Program-made: the position numbers and the translations under genes | In this document: one piece after another, positions 44,769 to 51,956 of the stretch | How positions within the stretch are numbered: position 1 is the first letter of the stretch | Layout of the letters: every line of letters starts with the position of its first letter | Notes under the pieces: generated by a model | Database searches by the model: none | The model's input: the letters and a program-made list of their open reading frames with translations, nothing else | Told to the model about the DNA's origin: nothing | Assembly: GCA_036394195.1 (NCBI GenBank) | Contig: DASWFO010000049.1 | Location: 1-51,956, forward strand | Length of the DNA stretch: 51,956 nt | Reading direction: 5' to 3' | DNA from: DATJPD01 sp036394195 | GTDB taxonomy: Bacteria; Pseudomonadota; Alphaproteobacteria; CACIAM-22H2

Positions 44769-45560
44769 ATGTTCGCGGCGAGCAAGATCGCGTGGTTCAT
44801 CGCCAACCCGCAAACCCTGGCTTTCCTGCTGCTGGCGCTCGGCACGGCGCTGCTGTTCACCAAAGCGTGGCGCCGCGGCCGGACCGTTATCGCCGCAGTC
44901 CTGGGACTCGCCGTCATCACCATCGTGCTGCCGGTGGGGCGATGGTCGGTCCAGGCGCTGGAGCACCGCTTTCCGCAGCCCACCCTGCCGGCGCAGGTCG
45001 ACGGCATCATCCTGATCGGCGGCGAGATCGACCAGGAACCCTCGCTCGCGTATGGCCAGCCGATCTTCGTCAATGGCGCCGGACGGCTGCTGGCGTTTGC
45101 CGACTTGGCGCGGCGATATCCGGGGGCAAAGCTCGTCTTCACCGGCGGCTCGGGCCGCCTCCTCAATCAGGGCCAGACCGAATCCGAGGCCATGCCAATG
45201 GCGCTTCGCGCCGTCGGCTTGGACCCGGCGCGTGTGATCTTCGAAGACCGCTCGCGCAACACGCACGAGAATGCGGTGTTCACGCGTGACCTGATGAAGC
45301 CAATGGCCGGCCAAGCGTGGGTGATGGTCACGTCAGCGCTCCACGTGCCGCGCGCCGTCGGCTGCTTCCGCCAAGCCGGTTTCCCTGTCATCCCGTATCC
45401 GGCTGATTATCAGACCCTGCCCACGGGCGACCGGCTCTTCGATAAGCCGATCGGGTTCGATTTAGGATACGGAACGCTGACGGCCGCGGTCCGGGAATTC
45501 ATCGGCCTGATCGCCTATCGCGCCGCAGGCTACACGGATGCGCTGTTTCCGGCGCCCTGA
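44769..45560 (+). CDS. YdcF/ElyC family membrane-anchored protein (DUF218)
   Basis: A 263-residue protein with two N-terminal TM helices (TLAFLLLALGTALLF and TVIAAVLGLAVITIVLPVG), then a DUF218 domain: VDGIILIGGEIDQE, KLVFTGGSGRL, ESEAMPMALRAVGLDPARVIFEDRSRNTHENA, and VTSALHVPRAVGCFRQAG. Relatives act in envelope polysaccharide or lipid-carrier metabolism. The ATG at 44769 is preferred; an in-frame ATG at 44700 would add 23 untypical residues. Divergent from DAHP synthase. Confidence 0.88.
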   Translation: MFAASKIAWFIANPQTLAFLLLALGTALLFTKAWRRGRTVIAAVLGLAVITIVLPVGRWSVQALEHRFPQPTLPAQVDGIILIGGEIDQEPSLAYGQPIFVNGAGRLLAFADLARRYPGAKLVFTGGSGRLLNQGQTESEAMPMALRAVGLDPARVIFEDRSRNTHENAVFTRDLMKPMAGQAWVMVTSALHVPRAVGCFRQAGFPVIPYPADYQTLPTGDRLFDKPIGFDLGYGTLTAAVREFIGLIAYRAAGYTDALFPAP

Positions 45561-45650
45561 GGCTCCCCCGTGCTCTTCTCGCCTAACGCGTCGGACCGAT
45601 ACGTTCTAGTCCGGAGAATGGCTTTCGCGGTGTTCGCCGTAATTTGAGAG

Positions 45651-46052
45651 TCAAGCTGCCACTTTGCGTTTGGCAAGTTGATACGGGCGCACGAGTACGT
45701 CCGCCGGCATCTTCCATTCCGACACAAGTTTCCAAATCATCGCGAGTGTCAAATGACGCTTGCGATTCAGGATTTCCGATGCTCTCCCAGACGAACCGAT
45801 TAGCTTTTCGAGATCCCTCCGGGTGCGGCCTGAATTTTCCATCCTTGCTTTGATTGCTTCGATCGGATCGAGAGAGAATGAAGGCCATTTGCCCCGCTCA
45901 TACGCGTCGACGAGCGTCATCAACACCTCGAGACGATCACCATCAGGTGTTCCATCCTCGGCGTTCCACAAACGCTCGATCTCGGCTAGCGCGACCGCAT
46001 GCTCCTTTTCATTACGGATCGGGCCGATCATTTCAGTCATCAGATAGCTCAT
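45651..46052 (-). CDS. higA: HigA-type antitoxin
   Basis: A 133-residue antitoxin: an acidic N-terminal part (IRNEKEHAVALAEIERLWNAEDGTPDGDRLEVLMTLVDAYE) characteristic of the COG5499 HigA group, then an HTH (SGRTRRDLEKLIGSSGRASEILNRKRHLTLAMIWKL). The start codon abuts the higB stop with no gap. It neutralises HigB and represses the operon. Lower GC than neighbours. Confidence 0.9.
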   Translation of the reverse strand: MSYLMTEMIGPIRNEKEHAVALAEIERLWNAEDGTPDGDRLEVLMTLVDAYERGKWPSFSLDPIEAIKARMENSGRTRRDLEKLIGSSGRASEILNRKRHLTLAMIWKLVSEWKMPADVLVRPYQLAKRKVAA

Positions 46053-46364
46053 TTATCCTTTCGAAAATCGATCAATTGTCAGCGCTTCGATGCGATCGTA
46101 TTCAGCGTGCGTGTCTATGAATTTTATAAACGCACCCTGCTTTTTAAAATTGAACGCGACAATTGCTCGATAGTCATTACCTTTAACGTGAAAGACTACT
46201 CGCTCGCCGTTAAGGACCACTGCTGACGGATAGGCTTCCCGCACATCCTGCATGGTCGTCCAGTTGGCAGAACGAATCGTCTCGTTTAATTCGCGAACAG
46301 CCTTGTCAGCGTCAGCGTGGTCCCTGCCGAATTCGAGCAAGGTACCTGAATTGAATACGCGCAC
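46053..46364 (-). CDS. higB: HigB-type toxin (mRNA interferase)
   Basis: A 103-residue RelE-superfamily toxin of the HigB group: a conserved W (SANWTTMQDVREAYPSA), VVFHVKGNDYRAIVAFNF, and IKFIDTHAEYDRI. The start is GTG (46364); the nearby ATG is out of frame. It lies before the antitoxin gene, as in higBA operons. Expected to cut mRNA at the ribosome when free. Both genes appear intact. Confidence 0.9.
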   Translation of the reverse strand: MRVFNSGTLLEFGRDHADADKAVRELNETIRSANWTTMQDVREAYPSAVVLNGERVVFHVKGNDYRAIVAFNFKKQGAFIKFIDTHAEYDRIEALTIDRFSKG

Positions 46365-46863
46365 CTGATCATATCCCCCATCTCTTGTCCGGAGCTCGCT
46401 ACGGCCTATGCCGGCCGTCCGTGCTCCTCCGGTTCATAAAGTCAACACGAGGTGATTTTCTTTACGGGACCACCTCAGCACGCGCGCCCGCTGCCGTTCC
46501 CATGGGCCTAGGGCGCATTCGTCCCTTACACTCGTTTATATAAGTTCCTCCCATCTTGGGAGCAAGCGAAATCCTCCCAACACGGGAGAAAAAGTCTTGA
46601 CGGGTTTCAATATACGTCCAAAATCAAATACTTAAATTACCTCGATTTGGGCATTTTCCGCCCACACAAAACCCAATGCACCCGCCCCGTTGGCACCGCG
46701 TGCTACAGGGGTGGCGAATACCAGATGCCTTGGAAATCGGTCGCCAAATCCGGAAATGGCACGTCTGCGCCATTATCCAATTAGCAATTCCCGCCAGCCT
46801 TCGAACGGCTAAGCCGTCGGTCTCTCAAAACGCTCGGACATCGGGAAATACGAACTTAATCCC
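46365..46863. other. AT-richer non-coding region upstream of higBA
   Basis: About 500 bp without a supportable gene between higB and gor. It holds two palindromes (46548-46588) and several poly-A/T-rich stretches (e.g. TTTATATAAG near 46540), unlike the surrounding GC-rich DNA. A frame at 46676-47140 is open but lies half antisense to gor. Possibly foreign DNA that came with the toxin-antitoxin pair. Confidence 0.55.
46548..46588. promoter_or_regulatory. Paired palindromes, candidate HigA or other repressor operators
   Basis: CTCCCATCTTGGGAG (46548-46562) and CTCCCAACACGGGAG (46574-46588): same half-sites CTCCC/GGGAG, centres 26 bp apart. They lie about 184 bp upstream of higB, farther than usual for HigA operators, so the binder is unsure. 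Confidence 0.5.
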
Positions 46864-48234
46864 CTACTCCGCAGCTCGGGCGGCCGGCTTCACCGGATCT
46901 CGCATCAGAACGAACTCCTCCGCGGCGGTGGGATGGATCGCGACGGTGCGGTCCCACTGCGACTTGGTGAGGCCGGCCTTCACGCCGATCGCCAGGCCCT
47001 GGACGATCTCCGGCGCATCGGGGCCGACCATGTGCGCGCCCACGACCTTGCCGCTGTCGCGATCGACGACCAGCTTCATCATCGTGCGCTCGTCGCGCCC
47101 GGGCAGCACGAACTTCATCGGCCGGAATACGGCACGGTAGACGTCGATCGGCCCGATCTGGCGCGCCGCCTCCTCGGACAATCCGACGGTGCCGACCGGC
47201 GGCTGGCTGAACACGGCACTCGGCACGTCGTGGTGGTCCATCATCGACGGATTGTTGTTGAACAGCGTCTCGGCAATGGCCCGCGCCTCGGCGATCGCCA
47301 CCGGCGTCAGGTTGAGGCGGTCCGTGCAATCGCCGACCGCGTAGATGCCCCGCACCGTCGTCTCTTGCGACTTGTCGACTGCGATCGCCGCCCGCTTGTT
47401 CAGGTGCACGCCCACCCGCTCGAGCCCGAGATTGCGGGTGTTCGGCACCCGGCCGGTCGCGTACATGACGAGGTCGGTCTCGAATGTCTCGCCGCTGTCG
47501 GTGGTGAGGCGATAGCCGTCGCCGGTGTCGTCGATCCGGGCGATCCGCAGACCGGACAGGATCTTGATGCCGCGCCTCTGCATCTCGGCCGTCAGGTGCG
47601 AGCGGATATCGCCGTCGAAGCCGCGCAGGATGGCGTCGGCGCGGATCATCTCCGTCACCTCGACGCCGGCGGCGTTGAAGATGCCGGCGAACTCCACCGC
47701 GATGTAGCCGCCGCCGACGATGACCATCCGCCGCGGCAAGGCCGGCAGCTCCAGCGCCTCGTCCGAGGTGATCGCGTGCTCGATGCCGGGGATGGCCGGC
47801 TTTTCCGGGCGGCCGCCGGTCGCGATCAGGATGTGCCGGGCCGTAAGCGTCCGGCCGTTGATGCGCACCTCGTTCGGGCCGACGATCTCGGCCCAGCCGT
47901 TCATGATCGTCACGCCCGCATCGTTCAGCATCTTCACGTAGATGCCGTGCAGGCGATCGATTTCCTTGTTCTTGGCGGCGATCAGCTTTCCCCAATCGAA
48001 CACGCTCTCGCCGATGGTCCAGCCGTAGCCGGCCGCGTCCTCGAGCTCGTCATGGAAATGGACGCCGTAGACCAGCAGTTTCTTCGGGACGCAGCCGCGC
48101 AGCACGCAAGTGCCGGCGACGCGCACCGATTCGGCGATGGCGACTTTGGCGCCGTACGTGGCCGCGCGGCGCGCGCCGGCGACGCCGCCGGAGCCGGCAC
48201 CAATGGTGAACAGATCGAAATCGAAGTCAGCCAT
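46864..48234 (-). CDS. gor: Glutathione-disulfide reductase
   Basis: A 456-residue FAD/NAD(P)-dependent disulfide reductase: FAD motif GAGSGGVAGARRAA, redox pair GTCVLRGCVPKK, NADPH motif GGGYIAVEFAG, and the C-terminal catalytic HPTAAEEF. The N-terminal disulfide spacing and VPKKLLVYG favour glutathione reductase over lipoamide or mercuric reductase. It starts 2 bp after the upstream FAD-monooxygenase gene ends. Confidence 0.94.
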   Translation of the reverse strand: MADFDFDLFTIGAGSGGVAGARRAATYGAKVAIAESVRVAGTCVLRGCVPKKLLVYGVHFHDELEDAAGYGWTIGESVFDWGKLIAAKNKEIDRLHGIYVKMLNDAGVTIMNGWAEIVGPNEVRINGRTLTARHILIATGGRPEKPAIPGIEHAITSDEALELPALPRRMVIVGGGYIAVEFAGIFNAAGVEVTEMIRADAILRGFDGDIRSHLTAEMQRRGIKILSGLRIARIDDTGDGYRLTTDSGETFETDLVMYATGRVPNTRNLGLERVGVHLNKRAAIAVDKSQETTVRGIYAVGDCTDRLNLTPVAIAEARAIAETLFNNNPSMMDHHDVPSAVFSQPPVGTVGLSEEAARQIGPIDVYRAVFRPMKFVLPGRDERTMMKLVVDRDSGKVVGAHMVGPDAPEIVQGLAIGVKAGLTKSQWDRTVAIHPTAAEEFVLMRDPVKPAARAAE

Positions 48235-48236
48235 CG

Positions 48237-49433
48237 TTAGATCCCAACCGTCGTGACATCATAGCGAAACAGCCACTCGTAGCGCTCTTTGACGCGGTTT
48301 TCGTTCCACTCGCGGTCGATATAGGCCTCGGCCGCGGCGCGATCGGACAGCGTCTGATTGTGAAACCGCTTGGCGTTCTCGGCCGAGCCCAGCACGGCGC
48401 GCTTGGTCCGCTCCCGGCGCGCGTTCTCGTAGCGCATCAGGGCCGTCTCGACCTCACTGCCGTCTTTTTCGAAGCAGCGCGCCAGGATGTATCCATCCTC
48501 GATCGCCATCACCGCCCCCTGGGCGAGCAGTGGCAGCATCGCGTGACAGGCGTCGCCGAGCAGGCTGACCCGGCCCTTCGTCCACGACTCCATCGGCTCG
48601 CGACCCATCAAGGCCCATTTGTAGGGGACGTCGATGCTGTCGATCAGCGCGTGAACGTCTTTATTCCAGCCGCGGAAATCGTTGGCGCATTCCTGTTTCG
48701 TGCCGCGCAGGGTCCACGATTCCACCTGCCAGTCGCTGCGCTCGATGATGCCGACGAAATTCATCAACGTTCCGGCGCGCAGGGGATAATGCACGACATG
48801 GCCGCCCGGCCCGACCCAGTTCGTGCCGACGAGCCGGCGCATATGCGCCGGCACGCGGTCCAGGGGCGCCACGCCGCGCCAGGCGATGACGCCGAGGAAC
48901 TGCGGCTTGTCGACGCCGAAGAGCGCCTGCCGGATCGTCGAGTGCACGCCATCGGCGCCGATCAGCGCGTCGCCCGCGGCTTCGCGACCGTTGTGGAGCC
49001 GGAGCGCGACCCGGCCGCTCTGCTCGACAAAGCCGGTGCACTTGGCGTCGAGGTGGATCGCGTCCGGCTTGAGCCGGCGTACGGCGTCCGCCAGCAAGGC
49101 GTGCAGATCGGGCCGGTAGACGGTGAAGTAGGGAAAGCCGTAGCGTTTGATCGATTCAACGCCGAGATCGAACAGTTTCCAGGTCTGGCCGGTGCTCCAC
49201 AGCCGGATCTCCTTGCCCTCGGCTTCGACGGCCAGAGCCTTCAGCGCCTCGCCGACACCCAGCGCATACAAGGCCCGCGTGCCGTTGGCACTCAGCTGGA
49301 CGCCGGCTCCGACCTCCTTCAGCTCCGCCGCCTGCTCATAGACGTCGACGTCGTACCCACGCTGGAGCAGCGCCAGGGCCGCGGTGAGGCCGCCGATTCC
49401 CGCACCGGCGATGAGAATATGAGGCTTCGCCAT
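48237..49433 (-). CDS. FAD-dependent aromatic monooxygenase (salicylate/3-hydroxybenzoate hydroxylase-like)
   Basis: A 398-residue class A flavoprotein monooxygenase: GAGIGGLTAALALLQRGYDVDVYEQ, ALIGADGVHSTIRQAL, and GRVSLLGDACHAMLPLLAQGAVMAIEDGYILA. This fold hydroxylates benzoates; the pattern (VGAGVQLSANGTRALYALG, C-terminal WLFRYDVTTVG) fits the 3-hydroxybenzoate 6-hydroxylase/salicylate hydroxylase branch. The exact substrate is uncertain. It shares an operon with gor and diverges from Bug receptors and hmgA. Confidence 0.88.
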   Translation of the reverse strand: MAKPHILIAGAGIGGLTAALALLQRGYDVDVYEQAAELKEVGAGVQLSANGTRALYALGVGEALKALAVEAEGKEIRLWSTGQTWKLFDLGVESIKRYGFPYFTVYRPDLHALLADAVRRLKPDAIHLDAKCTGFVEQSGRVALRLHNGREAAGDALIGADGVHSTIRQALFGVDKPQFLGVIAWRGVAPLDRVPAHMRRLVGTNWVGPGGHVVHYPLRAGTLMNFVGIIERSDWQVESWTLRGTKQECANDFRGWNKDVHALIDSIDVPYKWALMGREPMESWTKGRVSLLGDACHAMLPLLAQGAVMAIEDGYILARCFEKDGSEVETALMRYENARRERTKRAVLGSAENAKRFHNQTLSDRAAAEAYIDREWNENRVKERYEWLFRYDVTTVGI

Positions 49434-49527
49434 AAGCCGGACGATACACGAAACCTATTCGGGAGACACCCTTGCGGGGCTCCGGCGAATGGCAGAAGCT
49501 TCGGACGAAATACGCGGGGAGGATGCC

Positions 49528-50490
49528 TTGAAGAGGTCGACCGTCGGGCTCCTGCTCGGCATCATGCTGCTGGCCGCCTCGCCCGCCGCCGCCCAGACCT
49601 ATCCCACCCGGCCGATCACGCTGACGCACGGGTTTGGTGCGGGCGGCAACGCCGATACGATCGCGCGCCTGCTCGCGGGGCCGCTGACCGAGAGCCTGGG
49701 TCAGCCCGTCATTGTCGAGCCGCGCATCGGCGCCAGCGGGATCATCGCCGCCGACCGCACGGCCAAGGCGCGGCCGGACGGCCATACCTTGGTCATCCTG
49801 CCCGGCGGGCATGCCGTCGCGGCCGCCCTCTACAAGTCGCTGCCGTTCGATCCCCTCAACGACTTCCAGATGATCTCGCTGCTGACGTCGTTCCCGATGG
49901 TGATTTCGGTGCGCAAGGACCATCGGTTCCGCGATATCGCCGATCTGATTGCGCAGGCCAAGGCCAAGCCGGGGGCGGTCACGTTCAGCTCGGTCGGCAT
50001 CGGCTCGACCCAGCATCTGACCGGCGAGCTGCTGGCCGCCATGACCGGCGTCCAGCTCACGCACATCCCCTATAAGGGTGGCTCGGCGCCCCTCACAGAT
50101 CTCCTCGGCGGCCAGATCGAGGTGATGATCGACACGCTGACGGTGACGACCCCGCAGCTCGAGGCGGGCGTGATCCGCGCCCTGGCGATCACCAGCCGAG
50201 ACGAATGGCCGCTGCTGCCGGGCATCCCGCCGGTCGCGGCCACCGTCCCCGACTTCGATGTCCGCTCGTGGCTCAGCCTTGCCACGACCAGGGGAGTTCC
50301 GCGGCCGATCATCGACCGTCTCAATCAGGAGGTGCGCAAGGCCCTCGCAAGTGCGCCGGTCAAGGCGCGGCTCGAAGGAATGGGCAATCAGGTGACGCCA
50401 GACTCCCCCGACGAGATGCAGGCCTTCATGGTCAGCGAGGCGGCGCGCTGGACGAAAGTCATTCGTGACGCCAAGGTAGAGCAGCAGTGA
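49528..50490 (+). CDS. Bug family tripartite tricarboxylate transporter (TctC-like) receptor, copy 1
   Basis: A 320-residue extracytoplasmic receptor with signal peptide (VGLLLGIMLLAASPAAAQ) and TctC/Bug hallmarks: YPTRPITLTHGFGAGGNADTIARL, VTFSSVGIGSTQHLTGELL, IPYKGGSAPLTDLLGGQIEVM. The start is inferred to be TTG at 49528, 5 nt after GGGGAGG; the same leader carries an out-of-frame mini-ORF ATG-CCT-TGA. No TctA/TctB permease is in the window. Ligands are small carboxylates; the aromatic setting suggests a benzoate-like acid, by inference. Confidence 0.9.
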   Translation: MKRSTVGLLLGIMLLAASPAAAQTYPTRPITLTHGFGAGGNADTIARLLAGPLTESLGQPVIVEPRIGASGIIAADRTAKARPDGHTLVILPGGHAVAAALYKSLPFDPLNDFQMISLLTSFPMVISVRKDHRFRDIADLIAQAKAKPGAVTFSSVGIGSTQHLTGELLAAMTGVQLTHIPYKGGSAPLTDLLGGQIEVMIDTLTVTTPQLEAGVIRALAITSRDEWPLLPGIPPVAATVPDFDVRSWLSLATTRGVPRPIIDRLNQEVRKALASAPVKARLEGMGNQVTPDSPDEMQAFMVSEAARWTKVIRDAKVEQQ

Positions 50491-50533
50491 CGGCGGCCCC
50501 GCCCGCACCACGAAGAATCGACGGAGGATGGAT

Positions 50534-51499
50534 TTGAAGAGACCGATGGGTTGGCTTTTGGCGGCGGCGCTGCTGCTTGCGGTGTCCCCGGCCGCCGCCC
50601 AGACCTATCCGGCCCGGCCGATCACCTTCATGCACGGCTTTGGCGCCGGCGGGAACGCCGACACGATCGCCCGCCTCATCGGCAACGCGATGAACGCGAG
50701 CATGGGCGTGCCGGTGGTGATTGACGCGCATGTGGGCGCCGGTGGCACCATCGCCTCCGATCGCGCCGCAAAGGCCAAACCGGACGGCTACACCATTATC
50801 CTGCTCACCAGCGGACATGCGGTCTCCGCGGGCCTCTACAAAAAGCTGCCGTTCGATGCGGTGAACGACTTCCAGATGATCTCGCTTGCCACGGCGTTTC
50901 CGTTCGTCATCTCGGTCCGCAAAGACGACAAGCGCCAGAGTCTTCCCGAGCTGATCGCCGCCGCCAAGGCGAAGCCCGGCCAGATCAGCTTCAGCTCGGT
51001 CGGTATCGGATCGACACAGCATCTCAGCGGCGAGCTGCTGCAGTCGATGGCCGGCATCCAGCTCAATCACGTGCCGTACAAAGGCGGCTCAGCCCCGCTC
51101 ACCGACCTGCTCGGCGGCCAGATCGATGTGATGATCGACACCATTACGGTGACGACGCCGCAGCTGAAGGGCGGCACGATCCGTGCACTTGCCGTGACCA
51201 CCTCAGAAGCATGGCCCTCGCTGCCGGACATCCCGCCGGTCGCGGCCACCGTGCCGGGCTACGACGTGCGCGGCTGGCTCGGCGTCGCCGGCCCCAAGGG
51301 CCTGCCGCAGCCGGTCCTCGAACGGCTGAATCTGGAAGTCCGCAAGGCGCTGGCGGATCCCACGGTCAAAGCGCGCATCGAGGACATGGGCAACATGGTG
51401 ACGCCGTCCTCGCCGGAGGAGATGCGCCAATTCGTCGCCGCCGATGTGGCAAAATTCACCCGGATCATTCAGGAGGCGCACGTTCCTCAGCAGGAATAG
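50534..51499 (+). CDS. Bug family TctC-like receptor, copy 2
   Basis: A 321-residue close paralogue of the preceding gene, alignable end to end (GFGAGGNADTIARL, SSVGIGSTQHL, PYKGGSAPLTDLLGGQI, VTTPQL all shared) and evidently a tandem duplicate. Signal peptide LLAAALLLAVSPAAAQ. An in-frame ATG (50528) touches GGAGG with no spacer, whereas TTG at 50534 has 6 nt spacing and matches copy 1, so TTG is chosen. Ends 28 bp before hmgA. Confidence 0.9.
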   Translation: MKRPMGWLLAAALLLAVSPAAAQTYPARPITFMHGFGAGGNADTIARLIGNAMNASMGVPVVIDAHVGAGGTIASDRAAKAKPDGYTIILLTSGHAVSAGLYKKLPFDAVNDFQMISLATAFPFVISVRKDDKRQSLPELIAAAKAKPGQISFSSVGIGSTQHLSGELLQSMAGIQLNHVPYKGGSAPLTDLLGGQIDVMIDTITVTTPQLKGGTIRALAVTTSEAWPSLPDIPPVAATVPGYDVRGWLGVAGPKGLPQPVLERLNLEVRKALADPTVKARIEDMGNMVTPSSPEEMRQFVAADVAKFTRIIQEAHVPQQE

Positions 51500-51527
51500 T
51501 GCCGCTGCCTCGCAACGGAGACGGACG

Positions 51528-51956
51528 ATGCTGGACATGAAGGCAAAGAGCGCGCGCAAACCGGCTGCGTCAGGCGGCTCGGCGCTGCGCTACCTGACCG
51601 GCTTTGGTAACGAGCACGCGAGCGAGGCGGTGGCGGGCGCCTTACCCGTGGGCCAGAATTCGCCGCAAAAGCCGCCGCTCGGGCTCTATCCGGAGCTGTT
51701 GAGCGGCACCGCGTTCACCGCCCCTCGGCATGAGAACCGGCGGAGCTGGCTGTACCGGGTCCGCCCATCGGCCATGCATCCACGCTTCGAGCGCCTGGCG
51801 GACGGGTCGGTGCGCAGCGGACCATTCGACGAGGTCGAGACGCCGCCCAACCGGCTGCGCTGGGACCCGCTGCCGCTGCCCGACCAGCCGACCGACTTTG
51901 TGGAAGGCCTCGCGACCATGGCCGGTAACGGCGACGCGGCGAGCCAAGCCGGCTCC
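51528..51956 (+). CDS. hmgA: Homogentisate 1,2-dioxygenase (5' part, cut by window end)
   Basis: The first 143 codons of hmgA: RYLTGFGNEHASEAVAGALP, GQNSPQKPPLGLYPELLSG and TAFTAPRHENRRSWLYRVRP are diagnostic. GGAG lies 8 nt before the ATG at 51528 (a second ATG at 51537 is possible). The enzyme opens the homogentisate ring in tyrosine/phenylalanine degradation. The frame is open to the last base; the metal-site C-terminal half lies outside the window. Confidence 0.95.
   Translation, partial: MLDMKAKSARKPAASGGSALRYLTGFGNEHASEAVAGALPVGQNSPQKPPLGLYPELLSGTAFTAPRHENRRSWLYRVRPSAMHPRFERLADGSVRSGPFDEVETPPNRLRWDPLPLPDQPTDFVEGLATMAGNGDAASQAGS

Noticed and set aside
46676..47140. 154-codon frame upstream of gor on the plus strand
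   Set aside because: Its second half is antisense to gor and the first half lacks a ribosome site and family features.

Overview
The window is GC-rich, gene-dense bacterial DNA that reads as chromosome of an alphaproteobacterium. Supporting signs are the DUF1476 / F1-ATPase zeta-type protein next to purB, a purC-purS-purQ-purL-bolA-grxD block, a class II DAHP synthase, and abundant Bug-type solute receptors. I cannot name the genus. There is no rRNA, tRNA, CRISPR array, integrase, transposase or phage gene.

Layout. 1-7222: a dispersed palindromic repeat, then a leftward operon for a branched-chain amino acid/aromatic acid type ABC transporter (livK-H-M-G-F) ending in a VOC-fold protein and an alpha/beta hydrolase; a second VOC protein diverges from livK. 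7334-12994: radC followed by a mosaic in which pieces of the radC 3' end recur twice more (near 9.7-9.85 kb and 12.0 kb). The copies separate two leftward gene pairs: an ECF41 sigma factor with its AhpD-like partner, and a DUF1857 protein with an M20 amidohydrolase. A LysR regulator and a TSUP permease diverge at about 13 kb around a perfect palindrome. 14-21.7 kb: housekeeping genes (purB, zeta subunit, an NRDE protein, purCSQL, bolA, grxD) closed by a strong terminator. 21.7-24.1 kb: a quinone-stress style module (HxlR regulator, WrbA-like flavoprotein, LigB-type dioxygenase) with a repeated TAAC-N4-GTTA operator. 24.1-29.3 kb: rpsD, a Cache/HAMP-like adenylate cyclase, trmJ and cimA.

29.4-36.6 kb is the most unusual functional block. 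One leftward gene string encodes an alpha/beta hydrolase that has lost its whole catalytic triad, a histidine-kinase-like ATPase with a broken N-box, a multi-spanning protein with two ExxE motifs, a 55-residue membrane protein, an RND pump, its adaptor, and a truncated-haemoglobin-like lipoprotein without the haem-binding His. 36.7-44.6 kb: LysR, then an overlapping chain pncB-nadE-gltX-cysS that joins NAD synthesis to two aminoacyl-tRNA synthetases, preceded by class II DAHP synthase. 44.8-46.9 kb: a YdcF protein, a HigBA-type toxin-antitoxin pair and about 500 bp of AT-richer non-coding DNA. 46.9-51.96 kb: gor, a FAD aromatic hydroxylase, two tandem Bug receptors and the start of hmgA, which suggests aromatic catabolism.

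The strongest novelty candidates are the serial radC-tail mosaic carrying an ECF41 cassette with a textbook autoregulatory promoter, and the pseudo-enzyme/RND operon. Everything here is from reading the sequence; no database search was run.
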